Source of the DNA: AA29 sp041481445
Lineage (GTDB): Bacteria > Acidobacteriota > Vicinamibacteria > Fen-336
NCBI GenBank assembly: GCA_041481445.1
Contig: JBGPBV010000015.1
Span: 13,472 to 77,471 of the forward strand
Length of the DNA stretch: 64,000 nucleotides
Direction: 5' to 3'
This document shows, in pieces, positions 1-8,865 of the stretch (position 1 is the first letter of the stretch; each line of letters opens with the position of its first letter). Both the position numbers and the translations under genes were made by a program. The notes below the pieces were generated by a model. It was given only the letters and a program-made list of their open reading frames with translations. It made no database searches and was not told the origin of the DNA.

Positions 1-1
1 C

Positions 2-712
2 GAGATCGGCGACGTGTGCGCGGCGCTGGGCGCCGACGCCCAGGAGGTCATGCGGATCTTCCTGACCGACCGCAAGCTCAGCGTCTCCGAGGCCTACCTG
101 CGGCCGGGCTTTGCCTTCGGCGGGTCGTGCCTCCCCAAGGACGTGCAGGCCCTGCTCTACGGGGCCCGCAGCGCCGACGTGATGCCGCCCCTGCTCAGCG
201 CCATCCTTCCCTCCAACGAGGCCCAGGTCAGGCGGGGAGTGGAGGCGGTCCTGGCCACCGGGCGGCGCCGGGTGGGCCTGGTGGGACTGTCGTTCAAGGA
301 CGGGACCGACGACCTGCGCCACAGCCCGCTGGTGACGCTGGTCGAGAACCTGATCGGCAAGGGCTGCGACGTGCGCGTGCTCGACCGGAACGTCTCCCTG
401 GCCCGCCTGGTGGGCGCCAACCGCCGCTACATCGAGGAGCAGATCCCGCACATCGCATCGCTCATGTGCGACGAGCCGGAGGCGCTGCTCACCCACGCCG
501 AGGTCCTGGTGATCGGCAACACCGGCGAGCAGGCAGTGCAGGTCCTGGGGGCGGCCGGACCGCGACACGTGGTCGTGGACCTCACGCGCGGCCTGGTGCG
601 TGGCCGCGTGGCGCCGCCGGTCGAGGCCGAGGCGGCACCGGCGCGCGCGCCGCAGGGCGGCGTTCCCCGTCAGGTCCCCATGCTGGCCGTGCCGACGGAG
701 ACGGAGGCCTAA
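2..712 (+). CDS. algD: GDP-mannose 6-dehydrogenase, C-terminal part (start outside window)
   Basis: Oxidises GDP-mannose to GDP-mannuronate with NAD+, supplying an acidic sugar for exopolysaccharide. Only the last ~236 residues are present; the N-terminal Rossmann domain lies upstream of the window. The central helical region carries the motif GGSCLPKD, whose Cys is the thioester-forming catalytic residue of this family, followed by the C-terminal UDP/GDP-binding domain (GLSFKDGTDDLR, SPLV). From memory the local sequence (RPGFAFGGSCLPKD, DRNV, GAN, YIE) resembles Pseudomonas AlgD more than UDP-glucose dehydrogenase, so I favour GDP-mannose as substrate; UDP-glucose remains possible. The stop lies 7 bases before the asparagine synthase start, so the two are probably one operon. 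Confidence 0.85.
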   Translation, partial: EIGDVCAALGADAQEVMRIFLTDRKLSVSEAYLRPGFAFGGSCLPKDVQALLYGARSADVMPPLLSAILPSNEAQVRRGVEAVLATGRRRVGLVGLSFKDGTDDLRHSPLVTLVENLIGKGCDVRVLDRNVSLARLVGANRRYIEEQIPHIASLMCDEPEALLTHAEVLVIGNTGEQAVQVLGAAGPRHVVVDLTRGLVRGRVAPPVEAEAAPARAPQGGVPRQVPMLAVPTETEA

Positions 713-719
713 CGAACGT

Positions 720-2600
720 ATGTGCGGGATCGCCATCGTCGTGAGCGATCGGGAACCGGTCGACCCCGGCGAGGTGAGACGCATGTGCGACCTCATGGCT
801 CACCGCGGGCCCGACTCATCGGGGTTCCATGTCACTCCGATGGCCACGCTGGGCATGCGGCGTCTCCGCATCATCGACCTCGAGGGCGGGGACCAGCCGA
901 TCTACAACGAGGACCGCTCCCTGGCCATCGTGTTCAACGGCGAGATCTACAACTACCGGGAGCTGCGCGAGGAGCTCCTGGCCAGCGGCCACCGCTTCTC
1001 CACCGAATCGGACACCGAGGTGGTGCTCCACCTCTACGAGGAGCGCGGCGAGCAGGCCCTGCCGGCGCTGCGCGGGATGTTCGCCTTCGCCATCCACGAG
1101 CGGGACAGCGGCAGGGTGTTCCTGGCCCGCGACCGGCTGGGCATCAAGCCCCTGCACTACGCGCAGGTGGACGGGCGCTTCTTCGCGTCGAGCGAGATCA
1201 AGTGCATCGCCGGTCTCCCCGGCTTCCCTCGCCACCTCGACGAGGAGGCCCTCGACCAGTACTTCTCGCTGCTCTACGTGCCCTCCCCGCGAACGATCTT
1301 CCGTGAGATCCGGAAGGTGCCGCCCGGTCACTACCTGGTCAAGGAGCCGGGCCGCCCTCCCGTGATCCAGCGGTATTGGCAGCTCCGCTCGCGTCCCTGC
1401 GCGGGCCCCAGCGAAGCGGAATGGATCGACGGCTTCCGTCGGCGCTTCGACGACGCCGTGGCCAGTCACCTGGTGGCCGACGTTCCACTCGGCGTCTTCC
1501 TCTCCGGCGGGATCGATTCCAGCGGCATCGTGGCCGCCATGTCTCGCGCCGGAGGGCGGATCAAGACGTTCTCCCTGGGCTTTGGCGCCGCCTATTCCGA
1601 CTTCGACGAGCGGCGATACGCCCGCATGGTCGCCGAGCGCTATGGGACGGAGCACGAAGAGCTGATCGTGGAGCCCCGGATCGAGGAGACCATCCAGACC
1701 CTGGCCCGCGTCTTCGACGAGCCCATGGGCGACTCGGGCGCCGTCCCCAACTTCCTCATCTGCCAGATGGCGCGCCAGCGGCTGACGGTGGCCCTGTCCG
1801 GCCTGGGCGGGGACGAGTTGGGCGGGGGCTACCAGCGCCATCTCGGCGGCGTGCTCGCCGACTGGTACCGCCGGCTGCCGCGCGTCTTGCGGGAGCACGT
1901 CATCCGGCGCCTGGTGGAGGCCATCCCCGAGCCCGCGCAGGGCGGGCGCACCCTGGACCAGGCCAAGCGCTTCGTCCACAACGGCGACCTCGACACGGTG
2001 GAGCGCTTCCTCGCCTTCTCCAGCCCCCTGGACGGCACGCGCCGAAGTCTGTACACGCCGGCGCTGCGCGCGCGGGTGGGGCTGCGCTCTCCCTACGAGC
2101 CACTGCGTCGGCTGGCGGAGGAGCAGCCCCATGCCGACACGCTCAACAAGCTCCTCTGCATCGACCTGCAGTCCTACATGGTCGACGACCTGCTCACGGT
2201 GGCGGACCGGACGAGCATGGCCGTCTCCCTGGAGGTGAGGGTCCCCTTCCTCGATCATCCCCTGGTCGAGTTCATGGCCGGCGTGCCCGGAGACCTGAAG
2301 ATCCGAAGGCTCCAGAAGAAGCACCTCCTGAAGAAGGCCTTCGAGAAGGACCTTCCGCGGGAGGTCCTGCATCGGCGCAAGGCGGGGTTCAGCCTTCCCA
2401 TTGCCCGCTGGCTCCGCGAGGACCTGCGCGGCCTCCTGGAGGACGTGCTTTCCCCCCGGCGGCTGGCCCAGGACGGCCTGTTCGAGCCCTCGGTGGTGGA
2501 GTCCTTGAAGCGCGAGCACTTCCTCCGCACGCGCGACCGCAGCTCGGCCCTGTGGGGGCTGCTCATGTTCCACCTGTGGGCGGACAACTACCTGAGCTAG
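720..2600 (+). CDS. asnB: Asparagine synthase (glutamine-hydrolysing), exopolysaccharide-cluster amidotransferase 1
   Basis: 626 residues. Met-Cys-Gly-Ile at the N-terminus places the class II glutamine amidotransferase nucleophile at Cys2; residues ~2-190 are the GATase domain (HRGPD near 25) and the rest is the ATP-PPi synthetase domain with the PP-loop SGGIDS at 262-267. The start is fixed by the need for Cys directly after Met; longer in-frame versions would bury it. Family members make asparagine from aspartate, but copies inside polysaccharide loci are thought to amidate sugar acids or other cluster intermediates. A second paralogue lies at 6994-8865. It follows the AlgD-type dehydrogenase, whose uronic-acid product would be a plausible target for amidation; that link is inference. 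Confidence 0.93.
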   Translation: MCGIAIVVSDREPVDPGEVRRMCDLMAHRGPDSSGFHVTPMATLGMRRLRIIDLEGGDQPIYNEDRSLAIVFNGEIYNYRELREELLASGHRFSTESDTEVVLHLYEERGEQALPALRGMFAFAIHERDSGRVFLARDRLGIKPLHYAQVDGRFFASSEIKCIAGLPGFPRHLDEEALDQYFSLLYVPSPRTIFREIRKVPPGHYLVKEPGRPPVIQRYWQLRSRPCAGPSEAEWIDGFRRRFDDAVASHLVADVPLGVFLSGGIDSSGIVAAMSRAGGRIKTFSLGFGAAYSDFDERRYARMVAERYGTEHEELIVEPRIEETIQTLARVFDEPMGDSGAVPNFLICQMARQRLTVALSGLGGDELGGGYQRHLGGVLADWYRRLPRVLREHVIRRLVEAIPEPAQGGRTLDQAKRFVHNGDLDTVERFLAFSSPLDGTRRSLYTPALRARVGLRSPYEPLRRLAEEQPHADTLNKLLCIDLQSYMVDDLLTVADRTSMAVSLEVRVPFLDHPLVEFMAGVPGDLKIRRLQKKHLLKKAFEKDLPREVLHRRKAGFSLPIARWLREDLRGLLEDVLSPRRLAQDGLFEPSVVESLKREHFLRTRDRSSALWGLLMFHLWADNYLS

Positions 2601-2609
2601 GCGCGCCGC

Positions 2610-3767
2610 TTGTTCATGGAGGTGATGTTCTGGTCTTGCCTCGGTCTCGTGCTGTGGGCCTACGGGGGCTACCTCGTCCTCCTGGCCATCCTCGTGCGCT
2701 CCCGCCGGCGGATCCTCGTGCGAAGCCCCATCGAATCGACGGTGAGCGTGATCGTGTCCGCCTACAACGAGGAAAAGGCCATCGCGGGCAAGCTGGAAGC
2801 CATCCTGGCCCTGGATTATCCGCAGGAGAAGGTCGAGGTGATCGTGGCCTCGGATTGCTCGACCGACCACACGAACGAGATCGTGGAGGGCTTCCAGGGC
2901 CGCGGGGTGAAGCTGGTCGTGCTTCCGGAAAGGGGCGGAAAGACGGCGGCCCAGAATGCGGGCGTACGGCAGGCGAGGGGCGAGGTCCTCGTCTTCACCG
3001 ACGCCACCACCCGCTTCCGCCCGGATGCGTTGAGGAACCTGCTGGAGGCCTTCGCGGACGCGAGGGTGGGCTGCGTGGGAGCGGAGCTGGAGTACGTCTC
3101 CGAGTCGGGCAGCCTGGTGGGGAAGGGCGGCGGCCTCTACTGGCGATACGAGAAGAAGGTGAAGGAGCTGGAGAGCGCGGCCAATTCCCTCATCGGCGTC
3201 TCGGGTTGCCTCTATGCCATACGGGCCCGCCTCTACACACCGATCGAGGCCGACCTCATCAGCGATTTCACCGTCGCCCTGGATACCTTCGCCAAGGGGT
3301 ACATCACCGTCTATGCCCGGGGGGCCGTCTCCGAGGAGAAGACCAACGAGGACGCGCGGCGCGAGTTCGACATGAGGACCCGGGTCATCGTCCGCAGCAT
3401 CCACGCCCTGGTGCGCAGGGTCGCCATGCTCAACCCGTTCCGCTACGGCCTGTTCGCGTTCCAGCTCTGGAGCCACAAGGCGCTGCGCTACCTCGTTCCC
3501 GAGCTGCTCGCGGGCGCGTTGCTGGCCAGTCTCGCCCTGGCCCTGCTCTCCGGGCCGCGCGCCTGGCTCTACCGGATCCTGGTCGCTCTGCAGTTGGGGT
3601 CGTACCTGGGAGCGGCGGCGGTCTGGTGGGCCTCGCGGCAGTTCCGCCTCCGCGCGAGGGGTCTCTCGGTCCCCATCTACTTCCTCCAGGTGAACGCGGC
3701 CGCCTTCTGGGGGCTCGTTTCCTATCTGCGCGGGGAGCGGAAGGTCACTTGGAGCACGGCCCGTTGA
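2610..3767 (+). CDS. Family 2 glycosyltransferase, membrane-bound
   Basis: 385 residues from a TTG start; an in-frame ATG two codons later (2616) is an equally good choice. An N-terminal hydrophobic segment (~residues 5-28) precedes a GT-A domain opening with SVIVSAYNEE and containing the DCSTD nucleotide-binding motif, the DAT acidic motif near 130 and a late GVSG segment. Three to four hydrophobic helices close the protein (~290-370), as in processive or lipid-linked GT2 enzymes of exopolysaccharide loci. It probably adds a sugar on the cytoplasmic face of the inner membrane. It starts 9 bases after the amidotransferase stop. Donor and acceptor cannot be predicted. Confidence 0.88.
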   Translation: MFMEVMFWSCLGLVLWAYGGYLVLLAILVRSRRRILVRSPIESTVSVIVSAYNEEKAIAGKLEAILALDYPQEKVEVIVASDCSTDHTNEIVEGFQGRGVKLVVLPERGGKTAAQNAGVRQARGEVLVFTDATTRFRPDALRNLLEAFADARVGCVGAELEYVSESGSLVGKGGGLYWRYEKKVKELESAANSLIGVSGCLYAIRARLYTPIEADLISDFTVALDTFAKGYITVYARGAVSEEKTNEDARREFDMRTRVIVRSIHALVRRVAMLNPFRYGLFAFQLWSHKALRYLVPELLAGALLASLALALLSGPRAWLYRILVALQLGSYLGAAAVWWASRQFRLRARGLSVPIYFLQVNAAAFWGLVSYLRGERKVTWSTAR

Positions 3768-3811
3768 GACCGCGCACTCCCTTCTGGGCGCCGAAGAGGA
3801 GGGCGCACGCG

Positions 3812-5107
3812 GTGCGTGATCATTCGGGTTTCCTGTCGCCCGGGACACCTGCCGACTTGACGCAGATGATCCCGGGCCCGGTCGCATCGGCCCGCCCCGA
3901 TGTCGACGGTGCCGCCGAGGCCACGCTCAAGGTTCAGCTCTGCGCTTCCTGGGCCGAGCTGGAGACATTCGCTGCCCGCTGGGAGCGGCTGCTGGCCAGC
4001 AGTCCGCGGGCAAGCACCTTCGTGACACGGGAATGGTTGGGGGCGTGGTGGACGGCGTTTGCCCCCGGGCGCCGGTTGGTAGCCCTCCTCTTCCTCGATC
4101 CGGCGGGCGAGCTGCTCGGCCTGGCTCTCCTGTACCAGGACGTCCTCGAGGGCCCGCTGGGGCTCGGCCTGGATCGTCTGCGTTTCGTCGGCGACGGCTC
4201 CAACGACTCGGACGGCCTCGACTTCGTGGTGCGGCCTGGAAATGAACGATCGTGCACCGATGCCTTCCTGTCCTGGTTCGAGCGGCAGTCGGGGGCGGAG
4301 GTGTGCGAGCTGAACACGTTCGAGTCCGACTCGCCGACCGCGGGTTGGCTCATGCGCGGCCTGAAGGAGCGCGGTTGGGCGAACGACGTCTTCACGCATC
4401 CGCGGCTCGTCATCCCGCTGCCGGCGAGCTGGGAGGATTACCTGGCCCGGTTGTCGCGCGACGAGCGCTGGCGCATAGCAAGCCATCGCCGCAAGTTGGA
4501 GAAGAAGTATCGGGTACGCATCCGGCGTTGCACCGACGAGACCGATCTTCCCCGCGATCTCGACACGCTGTTCCGGCTGCATCAGAAGCGTTGGGAGCAG
4601 CGCGGCGAACCCGGGACCTTTGCCTCGGAAGCCCGGCGACAGTTCTATGGGGACGTGGGGCGGCGGTTCCTGGCGCGGCACTGGCTGGAGTTCTGGCTGC
4701 TCGAAGTCGACGACCAGCCCCTGGCCGCGCAGTTCTGCTTCCGCTACGGTGACACCCTCCATCTGCTGCAAGAGGGCTTCGACCCTGATTACGCGAAGGA
4801 CCGGCTCGGTTCCGTCTTGCGCGCCCACGTGCTGCGCCAGGCCATCTCGGAGGGTACGCGTCGCTACGACTTCCTGGGCGGCAGTGCCGACGGCAAGATG
4901 CGCTGGGATCCGGAGACCTGGGAATACCTCGACCTTCACTTTGCCCGGCCGGCCAGCCGTGGTGGCCTGTATCTGGACCTCCGCCGCGCCGCGCGCGCGG
5001 CGAGGGAATGGCTGCGCGCGCACCTGCCGCCCTCCCTTTTCGCGACGCTTCGCCTGGCCCAGCGGCCTGCTCGCACCTCGTCCACGCCGAAGCGGCAACG
5101 TGAATGA
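3812..5107 (+). CDS. GNAT-fold acyltransferase of the FemAB/CelD-like type
   Basis: About 431 residues from GTG 3812, chosen because an AGGAGG ribosome site (3797-3802) lies nine bases upstream; ATG 3866 (413 aa) has no comparable site. The protein contains the double GNAT-like arrangement of the BioF2/CelD family: an N-terminal half (WAELETFAARWERL, then a VTREWLGAWW segment) and a C-terminal half with the conserved R-x4-HRRKLEKK helix, a KRWEQRG segment and the closing DFLGG motif. Relatives occur in exopolysaccharide and exosortase loci and are thought to transfer an acyl or aminoacyl group to a sugar or lipid intermediate. The specific reaction is unknown. Confidence 0.8.
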   Translation: MRDHSGFLSPGTPADLTQMIPGPVASARPDVDGAAEATLKVQLCASWAELETFAARWERLLASSPRASTFVTREWLGAWWTAFAPGRRLVALLFLDPAGELLGLALLYQDVLEGPLGLGLDRLRFVGDGSNDSDGLDFVVRPGNERSCTDAFLSWFERQSGAEVCELNTFESDSPTAGWLMRGLKERGWANDVFTHPRLVIPLPASWEDYLARLSRDERWRIASHRRKLEKKYRVRIRRCTDETDLPRDLDTLFRLHQKRWEQRGEPGTFASEARRQFYGDVGRRFLARHWLEFWLLEVDDQPLAAQFCFRYGDTLHLLQEGFDPDYAKDRLGSVLRAHVLRQAISEGTRRYDFLGGSADGKMRWDPETWEYLDLHFARPASRGGLYLDLRRAARAAREWLRAHLPPSLFATLRLAQRPARTSSTPKRQRE

Positions 5108-5171
5108 CGCTCATGAATGAAGCCCACCTGCCGGCGGCAGACGCCGACGTGGCGCGGCATGTTCTTGCGAC

Positions 5172-5792
5172 ATGACCGCGCGCGTCCGGATCGCCGGGTT
5201 GGCGCTGCTGCTCCCGGTCCTCGGCGTGGCGGGGGCTCTCGGATGGGGAGGGGACCTGCTCGTCGCACCGGATCCCTTGCCTGCCCACGCCGAAGCGATC
5301 GTGGTGCTCACGGGATCGCTGCACGGCGAGCAGTCCCGGCGCGAGGAGGCGATGCGCCTGTTCGGCGAGGGGCGTGCGGATCGGCTGATGCTCAGCGTTC
5401 CCCGGGTCATGTTCCTGGGCGAGTGGGTGCCCGACCTGATGCGCCGGTACCTGGAACGCACCTACGGGACCGCGCGGGCGCAACGAGTGGTCCTGTGTCC
5501 TCACAACGCCGACTCGACGCTGGAGGAAGCCCGGGCGCTACGCCCCTGCCTCGAGGAACAGGGCTGGCGCAGCATCATCGTGATCACCTCCAACTACCAC
5601 ACCCGGCGGGCCCGGCACATCTGGGGCCAGGCGTTTCGGGATGCGCATCCTCCCGTCCGCATCTTCGTGCACGGCGTCTCCGATGGGGACTTCGAGCCGC
5701 GGGGCTGGTGGCACGACCGGCGCTACGCCAAGACCTTCCTCGGAGAGGCGACGAAGCTGGTCTGGACCTATCTGTTCGAGCGAGCAGGCTGA
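5172..5792 (+). CDS. YdcF/ElyC-like DUF218 protein
   Basis: 206 residues. An N-terminal hydrophobic helix (~residues 5-25) acts as signal anchor, followed by a DUF218 domain: AEAIVVLTG, an R-x2-EA-x-RLF helix, an S-T-x-EEA stretch near 120 and the ITSNYHTRRA motif near 140. Family members sit in the inner membrane with a periplasmic domain and have been linked to envelope carbon flow and undecaprenyl-lipid metabolism, though the reaction is not established. The stop overlaps the next start (TGATG), so it is translationally coupled to the GT4 gene and probably serves the same polysaccharide pathway. Confidence 0.82.
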   Translation: MTARVRIAGLALLLPVLGVAGALGWGGDLLVAPDPLPAHAEAIVVLTGSLHGEQSRREEAMRLFGEGRADRLMLSVPRVMFLGEWVPDLMRRYLERTYGTARAQRVVLCPHNADSTLEEARALRPCLEEQGWRSIIVITSNYHTRRARHIWGQAFRDAHPPVRIFVHGVSDGDFEPRGWWHDRRYAKTFLGEATKLVWTYLFERAG

Positions 5793-7006
5793 TGGCTGAG
5801 CACATGAGCCCTCTGTCCGGCGTGCCTGCACCTGTCTGCGTCCCCGAGCTGCGGCCGTCGGCGGTCGTTCCGCCTCCAGCCGTGCTCTTGATCGGAGACA
5901 GCCTGAACTTCGGTGGCACGGAGGGACAGTTCGTCGAGCTGGCCCTGGGGTTGAATGAAGGGCCGTGGGACGTGCGCGTGAGCTGCATCCGGGCGGACGG
6001 ACCACTGCGGGAGTCGCTCGAGACCGCGGGGATGCAGCCCTGGAGCTGCGGCCGCGGATCGTTCAAGTCTCCGCGTTTCGCGGCCGCGGTGTGGAACCTG
6101 GCCCGCTACCTTCGCGCGGAGCGCATCCAGCTCGTCCACTGCTTCGACTTCTACAGCAACATCCTGGGAGTCCCCGCCGGCCGCCTGGCCGGAGTGCCGG
6201 TCATCGCCAGCCAGCGCGAGCTGGGCGACCTGCGCTCGCCACTGCAGCGGCTGGTCTACCGCGCGATGCTGCGCCTGGCCGACTGCGTGGTCGTCAACTC
6301 GGAGGCGGTGGCGCAGCGGGTAAGGCTTCAGCGGGCCGCCCGCCCGGGCCGGCTGGTCGTCATCCCGAACGGAGTGGATCTCACGCGATTCGCGCCGGTT
6401 CCAGGGTCGGCGCGAAGCCCGGCGGGGCCCGTCACCATCGGGACGCTCGGCAACCTGCGCCCGGAGAAGGGGCTCGCGCACCTGATGCAGGCGGCGGCCC
6501 TGGTGCGCGAGACCTGTCCCCGAGCCCGCTTCGTGGTCTGGGGCGATGGTCCGCTTCGCCCGGAGCTGGAGAGGTTGGTCCGCCAGCTCTCGCTGGACGG
6601 GCTGGTCGAGCTTCGCGGCGCGACGGCGGAGCCGGAGGCGGCGCTCCGTGAGCTCGACATCTTCGTGCTCCCGTCGCTGAGCGAGGCGTGCTCGAACGCC
6701 CTCCTGCAGGCGATGGCGAGCGGCCTGGCCGTGGTGGCCACGGGGGTGGGCGGCACCCCGGCGGTGGTGACGGACGGGGAAACGGGGCTCCTGGTGGCGC
6801 CCGGAGATCCGGCGGAGCTCGCGCGCGCCATCCTCCGGCTCGTGGAGGAGCCCGCGCTGGCCGACCGGCTCCGGGCGGCGGCGCGGGCAACGACGCGTAC
6901 ACGCTTCGCCTCCGACCGGATGCTCGATCGCTTTCAGGGCCTGTATCGACGATTGCTGGACGCGGGCACCGGCCCTTCCCGGTCGGGAGACATATGTGTG
7001 GCATAG
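5792..7006 (+). CDS. Family 4 glycosyltransferase
   Basis: 404 residues with a GT-B fold. The N-terminal domain opens with the donor-loop signature GGTEGQ near residue 30 and includes HCFDFYSN; the C-terminal domain begins around IGTLGNLRPEKG and carries the E-x7-E motif region (PSLSEACSNALLQAMASG) that binds the nucleotide-sugar phosphate. VVIPNGVDL marks the interdomain linker. Start ATG 5792 overlaps the stop of the YdcF-like gene, and its own 3' end overlaps the next gene by 13 bases. A retaining transferase for the exopolysaccharide repeat unit; sugar donor not predictable. Confidence 0.92.
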   Translation: MAEHMSPLSGVPAPVCVPELRPSAVVPPPAVLLIGDSLNFGGTEGQFVELALGLNEGPWDVRVSCIRADGPLRESLETAGMQPWSCGRGSFKSPRFAAAVWNLARYLRAERIQLVHCFDFYSNILGVPAGRLAGVPVIASQRELGDLRSPLQRLVYRAMLRLADCVVVNSEAVAQRVRLQRAARPGRLVVIPNGVDLTRFAPVPGSARSPAGPVTIGTLGNLRPEKGLAHLMQAAALVRETCPRARFVVWGDGPLRPELERLVRQLSLDGLVELRGATAEPEAALRELDIFVLPSLSEACSNALLQAMASGLAVVATGVGGTPAVVTDGETGLLVAPGDPAELARAILRLVEEPALADRLRAAARATTRTRFASDRMLDRFQGLYRRLLDAGTGPSRSGDICVA

Positions 7007-8865
7007 CCGGTAGGTTCAACCTCGACGGCCGCCCGGTGGATCCGGCCCTCATCACGCGCATGGCCACCGCCGTCACCCACCGCGGGCCGGACGAGGGTGG
7101 CGTCCACTTCGCGGGAGCGATCGGGCTCGCCAACCGGCGGCTCTCGATCATCGACGTCGGCGGGGGCAAGCAGCCGATCGCGAACGAGGACGGCACGGTG
7201 TGGGTGGTCCTCAACGGCGAGATCTACAACTTCGTGGAGCTGCGCGCTGAGCTCGAGAAGCGCGGCCACCACTTCCGCACGCGCACCGACACCGAGGTGA
7301 TCGTCCACCTGTACGAGGACTTCGGCCCCGGCCTCCTCGAGCACCTGCGAGGGATGTTCGCCTTCGCGGTGTGGGACGAACGTCGGCGACGGTTGCTGCT
7401 GGCCCGCGACCGGCTGGGGGAGAAGCCCCTCTACTATTCCCATCGCCCCGGCAAGTTCCTTCTCTTCGGCTCCGAGCTGAAGTCCCTCCTGGCCGACCCC
7501 GACCTTCACGTGAGCCTCAACGCGGCGGCGCTCGACCAGTACCTGAGCGTGTCGTACGTGCCGGCTCCCGACTCCATCTTCAACGAAGTGTCCAAGCTGC
7601 CGGCCGGCCACTACCTGACCTGCGACGAACAGGCCATGGAGGTCCGGGAGTACTGGGACGTGCCGCTTCCGCCCGACGGCGAGGAAGACAGGCTCGACGC
7701 CGAAGCCCTCCACGAGCGACTCCGCGAAGCCGTCCGCATACAGCTTCGGAGCGACGTGCCGCTGGGAGCGTTCCTGAGCGGCGGCATCGACTCCACCACC
7801 ATCGTGGCCACCATGGCCGAGTTCGTGGGTGCCGGGATCGTGAGCTGCTCGGTGGGCTTTGCGGAGAAAGAGCACAACGAGCTCTCGCACGCACGCATGG
7901 TGGCCGATCTCGTGCAGAGCCGCCATCAGGAAGAGGTGGTCGAGCCGCCTTCGGCGGAGATGATCGAGCGGCTCTGCTGGCACTTCGACGAGCCCTTCGG
8001 CGACTCTTCGGCCGTGCCCACCTGGGCGGTGTCGAGACTGGCCCGCCGGCGGGTGAAGGTGGCCCTGTCGGGCGACGGCGCCGACGAGCTGTTCGGCGGC
8101 TATCGCCGTCACGCCGTCGAATCCTGGGAGCACAACCTCCGAGGCTATGGACGACTGGCCTCCCGGGCCATGTCTCGCCTGGCCGCGGCCCTTCCCGAGG
8201 GCATGACCGGACAGCACGCGTTCGCCCGCCTGGGCGCTCCCCCCGACGAGGCGTGCGCGCTGAAGTTCCAGTTTGCGAGCCGGGCCCAGCGCCTGAAGGA
8301 GCGGATCTACACGAGGGAGCTGCGCGAGGAGGTGAAGAAGAGCGATCCCGGCGCGCCCTTCAAGCGCGCCTACCAGCGCGCGCGCCGGAGCGACCCCGTC
8401 AACCGGATCCTGTACGTGGACCTCAAGACCTCGCTGGCCGACGACATGCTCGTCAAGGTCGACCGGATGAGCATGGCTCACGGGTTGGAGGTGCGCGCAC
8501 CGTTCCTGGATCACCGGCTGGTGGAGATGGTCGCTCGTCTCTCCGGACGGGTGAAGCTGACCGGTTCCGCCACCAAGCCCTTGCTGCGCACGGTACTCGA
8601 CGGCCGCGTCCCCCGCGCCGCCTGGCACCGCCCCAAGCACGGGTTCACCGCGCCGGTGGCCCAGTGGCTGCGCGGATCGCTCCGCGCTTGCGCCGAGGAT
8701 GTCCTCTTTCCGTCGTCCGGCGCCGGAAGCGGGCGGTTCGAGCGTAAGGGCCTCCGCCGCATCTGGGACGACCACCAGGCGGGACGGCAGAACCACGACC
8801 ACGAGCTCTGGATGGTCCTCATCTTCGAGATGTGGCATCGGATGCACGCGCGGCGGGCCGCCTGA
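6994..8865 (+). CDS. asnB: Asparagine synthase (glutamine-hydrolysing), exopolysaccharide-cluster amidotransferase 2
   Basis: 623 residues; second paralogue in this locus. Cys2 (MCGIAG) is the GATase nucleophile, with HRGPDEGG near 30 and the PP-loop SGGIDST at 262-267, the same positions as in the first copy, so the domain layout is conserved. The start is set by the Cys2 requirement and lies inside the end of the GT4 gene, indicating translational coupling. Sequence divergence between the two copies is substantial (for example GRFNLDGRPV versus IVVSDREPV after the first residues), so they are not a recent duplication and probably act on different substrates. Confidence 0.93.
   Translation: MCGIAGRFNLDGRPVDPALITRMATAVTHRGPDEGGVHFAGAIGLANRRLSIIDVGGGKQPIANEDGTVWVVLNGEIYNFVELRAELEKRGHHFRTRTDTEVIVHLYEDFGPGLLEHLRGMFAFAVWDERRRRLLLARDRLGEKPLYYSHRPGKFLLFGSELKSLLADPDLHVSLNAAALDQYLSVSYVPAPDSIFNEVSKLPAGHYLTCDEQAMEVREYWDVPLPPDGEEDRLDAEALHERLREAVRIQLRSDVPLGAFLSGGIDSTTIVATMAEFVGAGIVSCSVGFAEKEHNELSHARMVADLVQSRHQEEVVEPPSAEMIERLCWHFDEPFGDSSAVPTWAVSRLARRRVKVALSGDGADELFGGYRRHAVESWEHNLRGYGRLASRAMSRLAAALPEGMTGQHAFARLGAPPDEACALKFQFASRAQRLKERIYTRELREEVKKSDPGAPFKRAYQRARRSDPVNRILYVDLKTSLADDMLVKVDRMSMAHGLEVRAPFLDHRLVEMVARLSGRVKLTGSATKPLLRTVLDGRVPRAAWHRPKHGFTAPVAQWLRGSLRACAEDVLFPSSGAGSGRFERKGLRRIWDDHQAGRQNHDHELWMVLIFEMWHRMHARRAA

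Noticed and set aside
816..3887. 1023-residue open frame on the minus strand opposite the amidotransferase and GT2
   Set aside because: Composition is Arg/Gly/His/Pro-rich with no domain; it is the antisense shadow expected in high-GC codon-biased DNA.
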